From: Treponema sp.
Lineage (GTDB): Bacteria > Spirochaetota > Spirochaetia > Treponematales > Treponemataceae
Direction: 5' to 3'
Length of the DNA: 5,432 bases
Assembly (NCBI GenBank): GCA_017544745.1
Contig: JAFYDO010000055.1
Coordinates: 1-5,432 of the forward strand
Part shown: piece after piece, positions 1-5,432 of the stretch
Numbering within the stretch: the stretch's first letter is position 1
Layout of the letters: each line of letters begins with the position of its first letter
Made by a program: the position numbers and the translations under genes
Notes under the pieces: generated by a model
What the model saw: only the letters and a program-made list of their open reading frames with translations
Told to the model about the DNA's origin: nothing
Database searches by the model: none

Positions 1-527
1 AAGCGGTCGGCGGTGTCTATTTCTGCAAGTACGCGGAACATTTCTGGGGTAATCGTTGTCTTTGTGACATGGGTTAAAAAGTGTTCTTTGAGTTTTGTGA
101 TATTCTGGTCTGTAAAATATTTTGAAAGTAATTCCTGGAAATATGTTGTTGGCATCTGCAGATTTTTGAAAACAAAGTTTGCACCGGCTTCATAACTCAT
201 TGCCGTTGCATAATTGTTATTTCTGAAAACACAAACTTCACCCTTTGCCATCTCAACACGTTCACTGCCTGTATTAAAAGAATACGACCAGTTTATATCC
301 TGGCTCAGATTGAACATAATTTGAACTTCATTCTTACCGTCGTTGTCTTTTTCTTCGGCAAAGGTTGTTTCCTGCACCTGGACATTCCAGCTGTGATAAA
401 TTATGTTTTCACGTTTTTTAGATTTTTCCAAATTAAGCTTACCAAAAGAATTTTCAACGGAACCGCTTCCGTCTAATTCAAGTTTGATAGCCTTACCCTG
501 AACTATTACGTTTTTATTAATACTCAT
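1..527 (-). CDS. Probable AraC-family (PchR-like) transcriptional regulator, N-terminal part
   Basis: This reading frame is open from the ATG at 525-527 to the left edge (175 codons), so the 3' part is missing. I infer that it is the sensor half of an AraC-family regulator of the PchR type. The pattern seen is a strand FNLSQDINWSYSF (residues 72-84), then GEVCVFRNNNYATAMSYEAG (96-115), then FKNLQMPTTYFQELLSKYF (120-138), and TITPEMFRVLAEI (158-170). The last resembles the ITPEM...I..EI segment that precedes the helix-turn-helix domain in this group. These proteins usually have about 300 residues, so the two DNA-binding helix-turn-helix motifs should lie outside the window. PchR-type members often respond to siderophores or control iron uptake. 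The start is fixed by an in-frame TAG four codons upstream, but no good Shine-Dalgarno sequence precedes it. It lies 41 bp downstream of the exporter gene on the same strand, with a degenerate copy of the shared operator between them. The family call is moderately secure; the ligand is unknown. Confidence 0.65.
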   Translation of the reverse strand, partial: MSINKNVIVQGKAIKLELDGSGSVENSFGKLNLEKSKKRENIIYHSWNVQVQETTFAEEKDNDGKNEVQIMFNLSQDINWSYSFNTGSERVEMAKGEVCVFRNNNYATAMSYEAGANFVFKNLQMPTTYFQELLSKYFTDQNITKLKEHFLTHVTKTTITPEMFRVLAEIDTADR

Positions 528-549
528 AAGATAAGGCTATCATAACATT

Positions 550-565
550 GTTAGTCATGAATAAC
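550..565. promoter_or_regulatory. Degenerate operator copy in front of the AraC-like gene
   Basis: The sequence GTTAGTCATGAATAAC has one perfect half-site (GTTAG) and one with a single mismatch (ATAAC instead of CTAAC), with the same 6-bp spacer as four sites at 2929-3100. It matches the reverse strand of the exporter operator at 14 of 16 positions. It sits 22 bp upstream of the AraC-like start codon and just past the exporter stop codon. This suggests that the regulator gene has its own controlled promoter rather than only read-through from the exporter gene. As a single imperfect copy it could still be chance. Confidence 0.5.
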
Positions 566-568
566 AAG

Positions 569-2905
569 TTACTTCTTTCCGAGTGGCTTCAACAGATAAA
601 TCAAAGCCGGTGTAAGAGTGTAGTCTGCAATTAGGGCAGAACCAAGTCCTACGATAGAAAGAAGTCCAATTCTGAACATTGCTGTAATCGGACTGAAGCA
701 GTACATGAGGAACATAGCACACAAAATAAAGGTAGTGGTTCCCATTGTCTTTCCGATCTCACGGAAGCTTTCTGTAACTGCGTCTGCATAGCTTCTACCG
801 ACTTCCAGTTTTGCTTTAATATGGTTAGAGAAATGGATTGTATCATCAACCGCAATACCAAGAATCATAGGCATGATCATCATTGTCATTTCATCAAGCG
901 GCATGTGACTGTAACCCATAACTGCACCAATAAGGAGAACCGGAGCAATGTTTGGAATCATTGCAATAAGACCTGTTCTTATGCTTGCAAAAACAATTAT
1001 CAAAAGAATGGCAATCATAACAAAGGAAGCACCAAAGGATTTAAGTTCACTTATTACAACTGTTTCGTTCATGGCAGCGTTTTCTGCTACAGTTCCAACA
1101 ACTGCAACATGAGCTGTTGGGAAGTATTTTTTTGCGGCGGCTTCTGCTGCCTCGATATCTTCAACAATCATATTTGCATTGTAATCAGAAATTTCAACAT
1201 GAGCATAAGCGGCATTGTAGCTTTCGGAAAGTTCATCAAAAAGGGCTTCGCTATCCGAGATTTCATAGAAGAACAAAAGCTGGGCAAGCATATCCTGTTC
1301 TTCCGGAATCTTGTAATAAGCCGGATCATCGCCATTAAACACGCGGTACATTTCTTTGACCATGCGGGTAATGCTTCTTACACGAGGCTTTCCGTTTGTT
1401 ATTTTTGTCATCTGAAGCTTGCCTAAATCTTCTTCAAGAGCCTCGAGTGCAAGCATGTTGTCAGGATCTTTAAAGGCTTCTTCTTCATCAAACTCAATCA
1501 TAACATCATAGCTGTAAATATTTCCAAGCTTTGTTTCAAGGATTTTTTCGATGCGCTGAACAAAAGGAACCTTGTTTCCCATGAACTTTAAGTAGTCCAT
1601 GTTTACTTCCATTTTAAGAAGACCAGGAATACATAGAGCAATAACAACAACAGAAATAATTGTTACAAGCTTACTGCGCTTAACAATTTTTTTACCAATT
1701 CCTTCAAAAACAAGGTCTGCTTTTGTTGCACCCTTTGTTTCTGCAAGTACAGGAGCCTTATCTTTGCCAAAGCTCATGAAAATAGGTATCAGAATTACAA
1801 CATAAAGATAAACCATTAAAACTACTGCAGCTGCCACGGCACCAAGCCAAATCATTGGGCGGATATTTGCAAAGAGGAAAGAAAGCAAAGAAACTGCAGT
1901 TGTAATTACAGTGAATAAAATCGGCCAGCCAGACTCACCAACAGCCTCTATAACAGATTCTTTCCTTTTTCCTGTCTGCCTGAAATGCATCTTAAATGCA
2001 TTTATATAGTGAAGGGCATAACCGATAGAAAGAGCCATTCCCAAAAGAACCGGAAGCGACATCATATCACCATCTGCAGGAATATTTATTAGGCTTGTAA
2101 AACCAAAAACTGTTCCAATTCCAAGGAGAGTTGCAAGGAAAGGAACAATTACTCCGGAAACAGAGCGGGCAAAAATGACAAGACAAATGAGCATAACCAA
2201 AAAACCAAGGGCGATTCTGGAAACAAAATCTTTTGTAAGAATATCTTCCTTCTCGGCTGTTGTATAGGCACTTCCAATTGGCATAAGGGACCAGCTGTCG
2301 CTTTTAAACTCATCACTCATTATGACTTTTTCTGCGGCATGTCCTACAGCAGAAACATCTTCGCTTTCGTTCTTGAAAGGATTAAGCTTTAAGGAAAGCC
2401 AGCATTCTTTTGCATTGTCGGAAACAAGATTATTTACAATGGATTCTCGGCTCAAGATAAAGGCTTTCTTTTCGGCAAGCTCTTTGGGATCGGTTGGAAT
2501 GCCATCATCAAAAGGGCTCTTTACTTCAAAGCCTTCTTCGTCCCCAATTGGAATGGAGATTGTTGTAAGAGAAGTTACCTTATCTGCAAAAGGAACTTCT
2601 GTTTCAAGCCTGTCGCCAAGTCGGTCAATCATATTTAGAACGTCAGGTGCAAAAACATCCTCAGCCTGAACCAGAACAAGAACGTACTGGTCGTTACCGA
2701 ATACTTCCTTAAAATGGTCAGAGTTCTTTTTAATTTCACTACCATTTACAATCCAATCGCTGTTACTGCTTTCTGTACGGAAATTTCTCATACCAGAAAG
2801 ACAGACTGCTGTCCAGACCAAAAGTATAATCAGCCAAAGCCAGCGATGTTTAATCTGTCTTTCACCGATTTTTTTGAAAAAATTGTTAATTTTTGAAATT
2901 TTCAT
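569..2905 (-). CDS. RND superfamily (MMPL/COG1033-type) exporter, 12 membrane helices
   Basis: This is a complete 778-residue integral membrane protein with the RND layout. It has one helix near the N-terminus (about 22-38), a large extracytoplasmic domain (about 40-225), five helices (about 230-378), a seventh helix (about 412-430), a second large domain (about 431-620), and five more helices (about 624-772). The two halves are an internal duplication, as is normal for the superfamily. The second-half helix 10 carries GIAVDDTIHF (683-692), the acidic proton-relay motif of MMPL-type proteins. The matching helix 4 reads GMALSIGYALHY (289-300) and lacks the aspartate. The length fits stand-alone COG1033-type exporters rather than AcrB-type pumps of about 1000 residues. 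No membrane-fusion or outer-membrane partner is visible. The start is supported by AGAGG (2912-2916 read in reverse) 6 bp upstream of the ATG. Its promoter region faces the small-protein/ATPase unit and contains the best copy of the shared operator. Substrate unknown; lipid, lipoprotein or siderophore export are all possible. Confidence 0.92.
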   Translation of the reverse strand: MKISKINNFFKKIGERQIKHRWLWLIILLVWTAVCLSGMRNFRTESSNSDWIVNGSEIKKNSDHFKEVFGNDQYVLVLVQAEDVFAPDVLNMIDRLGDRLETEVPFADKVTSLTTISIPIGDEEGFEVKSPFDDGIPTDPKELAEKKAFILSRESIVNNLVSDNAKECWLSLKLNPFKNESEDVSAVGHAAEKVIMSDEFKSDSWSLMPIGSAYTTAEKEDILTKDFVSRIALGFLVMLICLVIFARSVSGVIVPFLATLLGIGTVFGFTSLINIPADGDMMSLPVLLGMALSIGYALHYINAFKMHFRQTGKRKESVIEAVGESGWPILFTVITTAVSLLSFLFANIRPMIWLGAVAAAVVLMVYLYVVILIPIFMSFGKDKAPVLAETKGATKADLVFEGIGKKIVKRSKLVTIISVVVIALCIPGLLKMEVNMDYLKFMGNKVPFVQRIEKILETKLGNIYSYDVMIEFDEEEAFKDPDNMLALEALEEDLGKLQMTKITNGKPRVRSITRMVKEMYRVFNGDDPAYYKIPEEQDMLAQLLFFYEISDSEALFDELSESYNAAYAHVEISDYNANMIVEDIEAAEAAAKKYFPTAHVAVVGTVAENAAMNETVVISELKSFGASFVMIAILLIIVFASIRTGLIAMIPNIAPVLLIGAVMGYSHMPLDEMTMMIMPMILGIAVDDTIHFSNHIKAKLEVGRSYADAVTESFREIGKTMGTTTFILCAMFLMYCFSPITAMFRIGLLSIVGLGSALIADYTLTPALIYLLKPLGKK

Positions 2906-2928
2906 AAAAAACCTCTTTTATGATATAT

Positions 2929-2950
2929 ATAGTTAGTTATGACTAACTAT
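2929..2950. promoter_or_regulatory. Operator in front of the exporter gene (best inverted repeat)
   Basis: This is a perfect inverted repeat with 9-bp arms, ATAGTTAGT and ACTAACTAT, around a 4-bp centre TATG. Its core, 2932-2947, is the 16-bp GTTAG-N6-CTAAC motif shared with four other sites in the window. It begins 23 bp upstream of the exporter ATG, beyond the Shine-Dalgarno AGAGG, where a bound repressor would cover the promoter. Symmetry of this size is typical of TetR-, MarR- or Fur/DtxR-type dimers rather than AraC proteins, which usually prefer direct repeats. Confidence 0.75.
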
Positions 2951-3032
2951 AATGCATTTTATAAAACAAGATTTTTTGACTCTATCAAAAGTCGGTAAAT
3001 TTTTAACACTTTTCACTCATTTTTTAATTTTT

Positions 3033-3048
3033 GTTAGTTGCATATAAC
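3033..3048. promoter_or_regulatory. Operator copy 1 upstream of the small-protein/ATPase unit (degenerate)
   Basis: GTTAGTTGCATATAAC has a perfect left half and a right half with one mismatch (ATAAC), with the same 6-bp spacer as the other sites. Its centre is 32 bp upstream of the next copy, close to three helical turns, which would put bound dimers on the same face of the DNA. It overlaps the place where a -35 element for this unit could sit. Confidence 0.55.
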
Positions 3049-3064
3049 ATAATCTTGTGGTAAA

Positions 3065-3080
3065 GTTAGCATATACTAAC
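3065..3080. promoter_or_regulatory. Operator copy 2 upstream of the small-protein/ATPase unit
   Basis: GTTAGCATATACTAAC has two perfect half-sites. It contains TATACT (3072-3077), a candidate -10 hexamer, so occupancy would be expected to block RNA polymerase. It differs from the next copy at only two of 16 positions. Confidence 0.75.
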
Positions 3081-3084
3081 ACAA

Positions 3085-3100
3085 GTTAGCGTAAACTAAC
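3085..3100. promoter_or_regulatory. Operator copy 3 upstream of the small-protein/ATPase unit
   Basis: GTTAGCGTAAACTAAC has two perfect half-sites and lies 20 bp centre to centre from the preceding copy, about two helical turns. It ends 7 bp before the Shine-Dalgarno AGGAG (3108-3112), so it would overlap the transcription start or early leader. Confidence 0.75.
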
Positions 3101-3119
3101 CTTACACAGGAGCAATATT

Positions 3120-3329
3120 ATGACAGATGGTGGAAAAAAGTTTCTTTGGGGTGTAGTTGCAGGCCTTGCAGCAGCTGCTTTTATTAAAACAGACACATTC
3201 AGAAAAGGTTGTGCAAAAGTAGTTGCAGGCGGAATTCAGCTTAAGGATGACGCAAAAGAATACTTTGAAACAATCAAAGAAGATGCCGAGGACGTAAAAG
3301 CCGAACAGGACGCAAAGGCTAATGCATAG
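3120..3329 (+). CDS. Small single-helix membrane protein, candidate ferrosome accessory (FezA-like / DUF6110-like)
   Basis: This is a 69-residue protein with a clear AGGAG Shine-Dalgarno (3108-3112) 7 bp before the ATG. Residues 8-22 (FLWGVVAGLAAAAFI) form one short hydrophobic segment with a GxxxG motif (G11-G15), a common helix-packing signal. A basic stretch with a single cysteine (RKGCAK, 28-33) follows, then a long acidic and lysine-rich helix (about 40-66). It is the first gene of a two-gene unit with a P1B-type ATPase. From memory, the layout (short glycine-rich membrane helix, central cysteine, then KE.AED..AE) resembles small proteins of the DUF6110 type found beside such ATPases, and the small hydrophobic Fez proteins of ferrosome clusters. 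It also parallels the mycobacterial PacL proteins that scaffold neighbouring metal ATPases. Expression as a real protein is very likely; the Fez-type role is inferred from context. Confidence 0.82.
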   Translation: MTDGGKKFLWGVVAGLAAAAFIKTDTFRKGCAKVVAGGIQLKDDAKEYFETIKEDAEDVKAEQDAKANA

Positions 3330-3353
3330 ATGCTGAAACAAGTTCAGCATGAC
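3330..3353. repeat. Dispersed palindromic intergenic repeat (hairpin) between small gene and ATPase gene
   Basis: ATGCTGAA and TTCAGCAT form a perfect 8-bp stem (3330-3337 and 3343-3350) around the loop ACAAG, followed by GAC. Read forward it encodes MLKQVQHD and in reverse VMLNLFQHL. I recognise these peptides as translations of a short repeat scattered through intergenic DNA of treponemes and several unrelated bacteria. It begins directly after the stop codon of the small gene and ends 9 bp before the ATPase ATG. There is no T-run after the stem, so it is not an intrinsic terminator. In the transcript it could protect the upstream message or affect ATPase translation. Confidence 0.75.
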
Positions 3354-3362
3354 TGATAGTTT

Positions 3363-5432
3363 ATGAATTTCACAATCAGACATTCTCTTCCCGGGCGGAT
3401 TCGTGTCCGCTATGATAAAACTCAAATCTCAAAACGTCAGGCAGCACTTGCTTATAATCTTCTTTCTGTTCAGGAAGGGATGACTGATGTTAGTGTAAAT
3501 TACACAACGGGATCCTTTTTAATTTATTACGATACAAAAAAACTTTCCGAAAAACATATTCGTGCTTATTTTATGGCACTTTCAGATAAATATCTTAAAA
3601 ACCAGGAAATGCTGGATGCTGTAGATGAACCACCCGAACAGGAGAGTCTTTTATTTGATCTTGCCTGCATGACAGCCTGGCATTATTTTAAACAGATTTT
3701 ACCTTTGCCAATTCGTATTGTACTTCGTGTATGGTCGCTGGGACCTCGCATATTAAAAGGTGTAGAACATGTATCCGCAGGAAATATCTTTAAATCAGAA
3801 GTTCTTGATGCAACGGCTATCTCTATGGCTCTTATAACTGGTGACACAAAAACGGCTTCAAACATCAATTTTCTCTTAAACATTGGCGACACGATTGAAG
3901 AGTTTACAAAAAAGAAATCATACTCAGATTTAGCAAACAGACTGCTTTCACAAAATGATCAGGTTCAGCTTGTTACAAAAAATGAAAAAGGTGAAACTAT
4001 TGAAAAATCAGTGCCGCTTTCATTTGTAAGAAAAGGCGACCTTGTGGCTGTTCGAACCGGTAATGTTATTCCTGTTGACGGAGAAGTTATTCATGGAGAA
4101 GGCCTTGTAAATCAGGCATCAATTACCGGAGAACCACTTGCTGTTGAAAAACGTGAGGGCGCATCTGTTTTTGCAGGAACTGTAGTACAGGAAGGAGAAC
4201 TTTTTGTAGAAGTCCGTGCTACCGGAAATCAAACAAAGGTTCAGAATATCCTGACAATGATAGATAATTCTCAGGCGCTCAAAGTATCTTCGCAGGTACG
4301 TTCGGAACATCTTGCTGATTCTCTGGTAAAATATAACTTTTTACTTTCGCTGGCAGTTTTCCTTGCTACCGGCAACATGACAAAGGTTATGGCAACGCTG
4401 ATGGTAGATTATTCCTGTGCAATGAAGCTTGCCTCCCCTATTGCTGTTTTGAGTGCCATGAAGGAAGCTGCTGAAAATGGAATAATCGTAAAGGGAGGAA
4501 AGTTTCTTGAGGAAGCCTCTCTTGCAGATACAGTTGTTTTTGATAAAACAGGAACTTTGACAGCGGCGGCACCCCAGCTTTCACGGATTATTACTTTTGA
4601 AGGCCGTAAAGAAAATGATGTACTTGCAATTGCAGCCTGTCTTGAAGAACATTTTGCCCATCCTATTGCAACTGCCGTTGTTCATGCGGCACAGGAACGC
4701 GGAATCCTTCATCCGGAAGAACATGCTAAAGTTGAATATATTGTGGCTCACGGAATTGCAACTAAACTTAATGGCAAAAAACTCGTTATAGGAAGCCGTC
4801 ATTTTATTTTTGATGATGAAAAGGTAGCGACACCAAAAGAACTCGAGACCATCCAGAAAGAAGCAATCGAAAACGGTGAGTCTCTTTTATATCTTGCAGA
4901 AGAAAAAAAACTTATAGGAATTTTTGCAATCAATGATCCTGTAAGAAAAAATGCTCCTGCAATAATTAAAAAACTTCATCAAAGCGGAGTACGCAACTGT
5001 GTGATGATTACAGGCGACGACGAAGGCGCTGCCCGCAATGCCGCAAAAATCACAAAGATTGACAATTATATTTCACGCGCTCTGCCAGAAGATAAGTTCA
5101 AATACATTGAAGAACAAAAACGTCTTGGCCACAAAGTCATCATGATTGGAGATGGTATAAATGATGCTCCTGCCCTAGCCACTGCGGACACAGGAATTGC
5201 AATGGGAGATTGTGCAGACATTACAGGAGAAACGGCTGACATAATTTTATCCAACGAAGATGGACTTGAAGGCTTATACAAAACACGTGTACTTGGTTCC
5301 CGCCTCATGGAAAAAATTGAAACAAATAACCGGGGCATTGTAGCAGCAAACACAACCTTTATGCTGCTGGGGCTTTTTGGAATTATTTCGCCTTCAATGG
5401 CAGCAATCCTTCACAATGCATCTACTGTTGCA
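3363..5432 (+). CDS. fezB: P1B-6-type heavy-metal (probably iron) P-type ATPase, FezB-like, C-terminus cut by window edge
   Basis: 690 residues are visible and the frame runs off the right edge. P-type ATPase hallmarks occur in order: actuator-domain TGE (255-257), phosphorylation site DKTGT with D394, nucleotide-binding HP pair (433-434), TGD (550-552) and GDGIND (596-601). A last-helix LHN motif (H684-N685) shows that probably only a few tens of residues are missing. The metal-site motif in the helix before the phosphorylation loop is SCA (351-353) followed by K355, where copper and zinc pumps have CPC and cobalt pumps SPC. SCA is the motif described for the P1B-6 subgroup, which includes ferrosome FezB. 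The N-terminus (RHSLPGRIRVR, residues 6-16) starts a domain shaped like a heavy-metal-associated domain but lacks CxxC and is arginine-rich, as I recall for FezB. The start is fixed by an in-frame TAG two codons upstream; no clear Shine-Dalgarno precedes it, so coupling to the small gene 33 bp upstream is possible. Inferred role: moving iron across a membrane, perhaps into a ferrosome. Family very secure; metal and organelle inferred. Confidence 0.9.
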   Translation, partial: MNFTIRHSLPGRIRVRYDKTQISKRQAALAYNLLSVQEGMTDVSVNYTTGSFLIYYDTKKLSEKHIRAYFMALSDKYLKNQEMLDAVDEPPEQESLLFDLACMTAWHYFKQILPLPIRIVLRVWSLGPRILKGVEHVSAGNIFKSEVLDATAISMALITGDTKTASNINFLLNIGDTIEEFTKKKSYSDLANRLLSQNDQVQLVTKNEKGETIEKSVPLSFVRKGDLVAVRTGNVIPVDGEVIHGEGLVNQASITGEPLAVEKREGASVFAGTVVQEGELFVEVRATGNQTKVQNILTMIDNSQALKVSSQVRSEHLADSLVKYNFLLSLAVFLATGNMTKVMATLMVDYSCAMKLASPIAVLSAMKEAAENGIIVKGGKFLEEASLADTVVFDKTGTLTAAAPQLSRIITFEGRKENDVLAIAACLEEHFAHPIATAVVHAAQERGILHPEEHAKVEYIVAHGIATKLNGKKLVIGSRHFIFDDEKVATPKELETIQKEAIENGESLLYLAEEKKLIGIFAINDPVRKNAPAIIKKLHQSGVRNCVMITGDDEGAARNAAKITKIDNYISRALPEDKFKYIEEQKRLGHKVIMIGDGINDAPALATADTGIAMGDCADITGETADIILSNEDGLEGLYKTRVLGSRLMEKIETNNRGIVAANTTFMLLGLFGIISPSMAAILHNASTVA

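Larger units (their letters stand above)
2906..3119. promoter_or_regulatory. Divergent control region between exporter and small-protein/ATPase unit
   Basis: This 214-bp, very AT-rich stretch separates two divergent starts and contains no plausible gene. It holds four copies of a GTTAG-N6-CTAAC inverted repeat, one near the exporter start and three near the small-protein start. For the exporter, a TATATA run (about 2924-2930) could be a -10 element, which would place the operator at 2929-2950 in the spacer, but no good -35 is visible. For the plus-strand unit, TATACT (3072-3077) lies inside one operator and is a -10 candidate, also without a clear -35. TTGACT (2976-2981) is a -35-like hexamer with no good -10 at the right distance. 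Promoter positions therefore remain uncertain, while the operator cluster is clear. Confidence 0.7.

Noticed and set aside
530..541. GATA-AGGC-TATC short inverted repeat as a terminator for the exporter gene
   Set aside because: The stem is only 4 bp with no T-run.
821..1426. 201-codon open frame on the plus strand opposite the exporter gene
   Set aside because: It is fully antisense to a well-supported membrane protein, has a cysteine/histidine/asparagine-rich composition typical of antisense reading, and has no family resemblance.
2322..2669. 115-codon plus-strand frame opposite the exporter N-terminal region
   Set aside because: It is serine-rich antisense shadow of a real coding region with no recognisable domain.
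3330..3350. Hairpin as a Rho-independent terminator after the small gene
   Set aside because: The stem is not GC-rich and no T-run follows; the ATPase gene starts immediately after on the same strand.
3102..3425. 107-codon minus-strand frame across the small gene and the intergenic repeat
   Set aside because: It is antisense to the small gene and the ATPase start; its VMLNLFQHL segment is simply the reverse translation of the palindromic repeat.
3492..3504. GTGTAA-A-TTACAC palindrome preceded by GTTAG inside the ATPase gene, as another operator
   Set aside because: The right half-site CTAAC is absent and the spacing does not fit; it lies in coding sequence and is probably chance.
5066..5353. 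95-codon minus-strand frame inside the ATPase gene
   Set aside because: It is antisense to the conserved GDGIND region of the ATPase and shows no independent coding evidence.

Overview
The window looks like chromosomal DNA from a spirochaete, most likely a host-associated Treponema. This is inferred from the AT-rich base composition, the gene content, and a short palindromic intergenic repeat whose two translations (MLKQVQHD and VMLNLFQHL) I associate with treponemes and several unrelated bacteria. No rRNA or other marker gene is present, so the genus call is tentative.

Layout. Positions 1-527 (minus strand) hold the 5' part of a gene whose 175 visible residues resemble the sensor half of PchR-type AraC-family regulators. 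Its DNA-binding domain would lie beyond the left edge. After a 41-bp gap, 569-2905 (minus) encodes a complete 778-residue RND/MMPL-type exporter with 12 predicted membrane helices. A 214-bp AT-rich divergent control region follows (2906-3119). On the plus strand, 3120-3329 encodes a 69-residue protein with one hydrophobic N-terminal segment and a charged C-terminal helix. From 3363 to the right edge runs a heavy-metal P-type ATPase (690 residues visible, C-terminus missing). Its membrane metal-site motif is S-C-A and its N-terminus is arginine-rich with no CxxC.

How the parts fit. The small protein plus ATPase match what is described for ferrosome (fez) clusters, in which a P1B-6 ATPase and small hydrophobic partners build iron-storage compartments. 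That assignment rests on motifs and gene order recalled from the literature, not on a search. The most distinctive non-coding signal is a family of five 16-bp inverted repeats of the form GTTAG-N6-CTAAC. Three lie in front of the small-protein/ATPase unit, one in front of the exporter, and a degenerate one in front of the AraC-like gene. This suggests that a single DNA-binding protein controls all three units, linking a putative ferrosome pathway to an RND exporter and a siderophore-type regulator.

The 33-bp gap between the small gene and the ATPase is almost filled by the dispersed palindromic repeat, which can form an 8-bp hairpin just before an ATPase start with no clear Shine-Dalgarno sequence. 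No rRNA, tRNA, CRISPR array, insertion sequence or convincing intrinsic terminator was seen.
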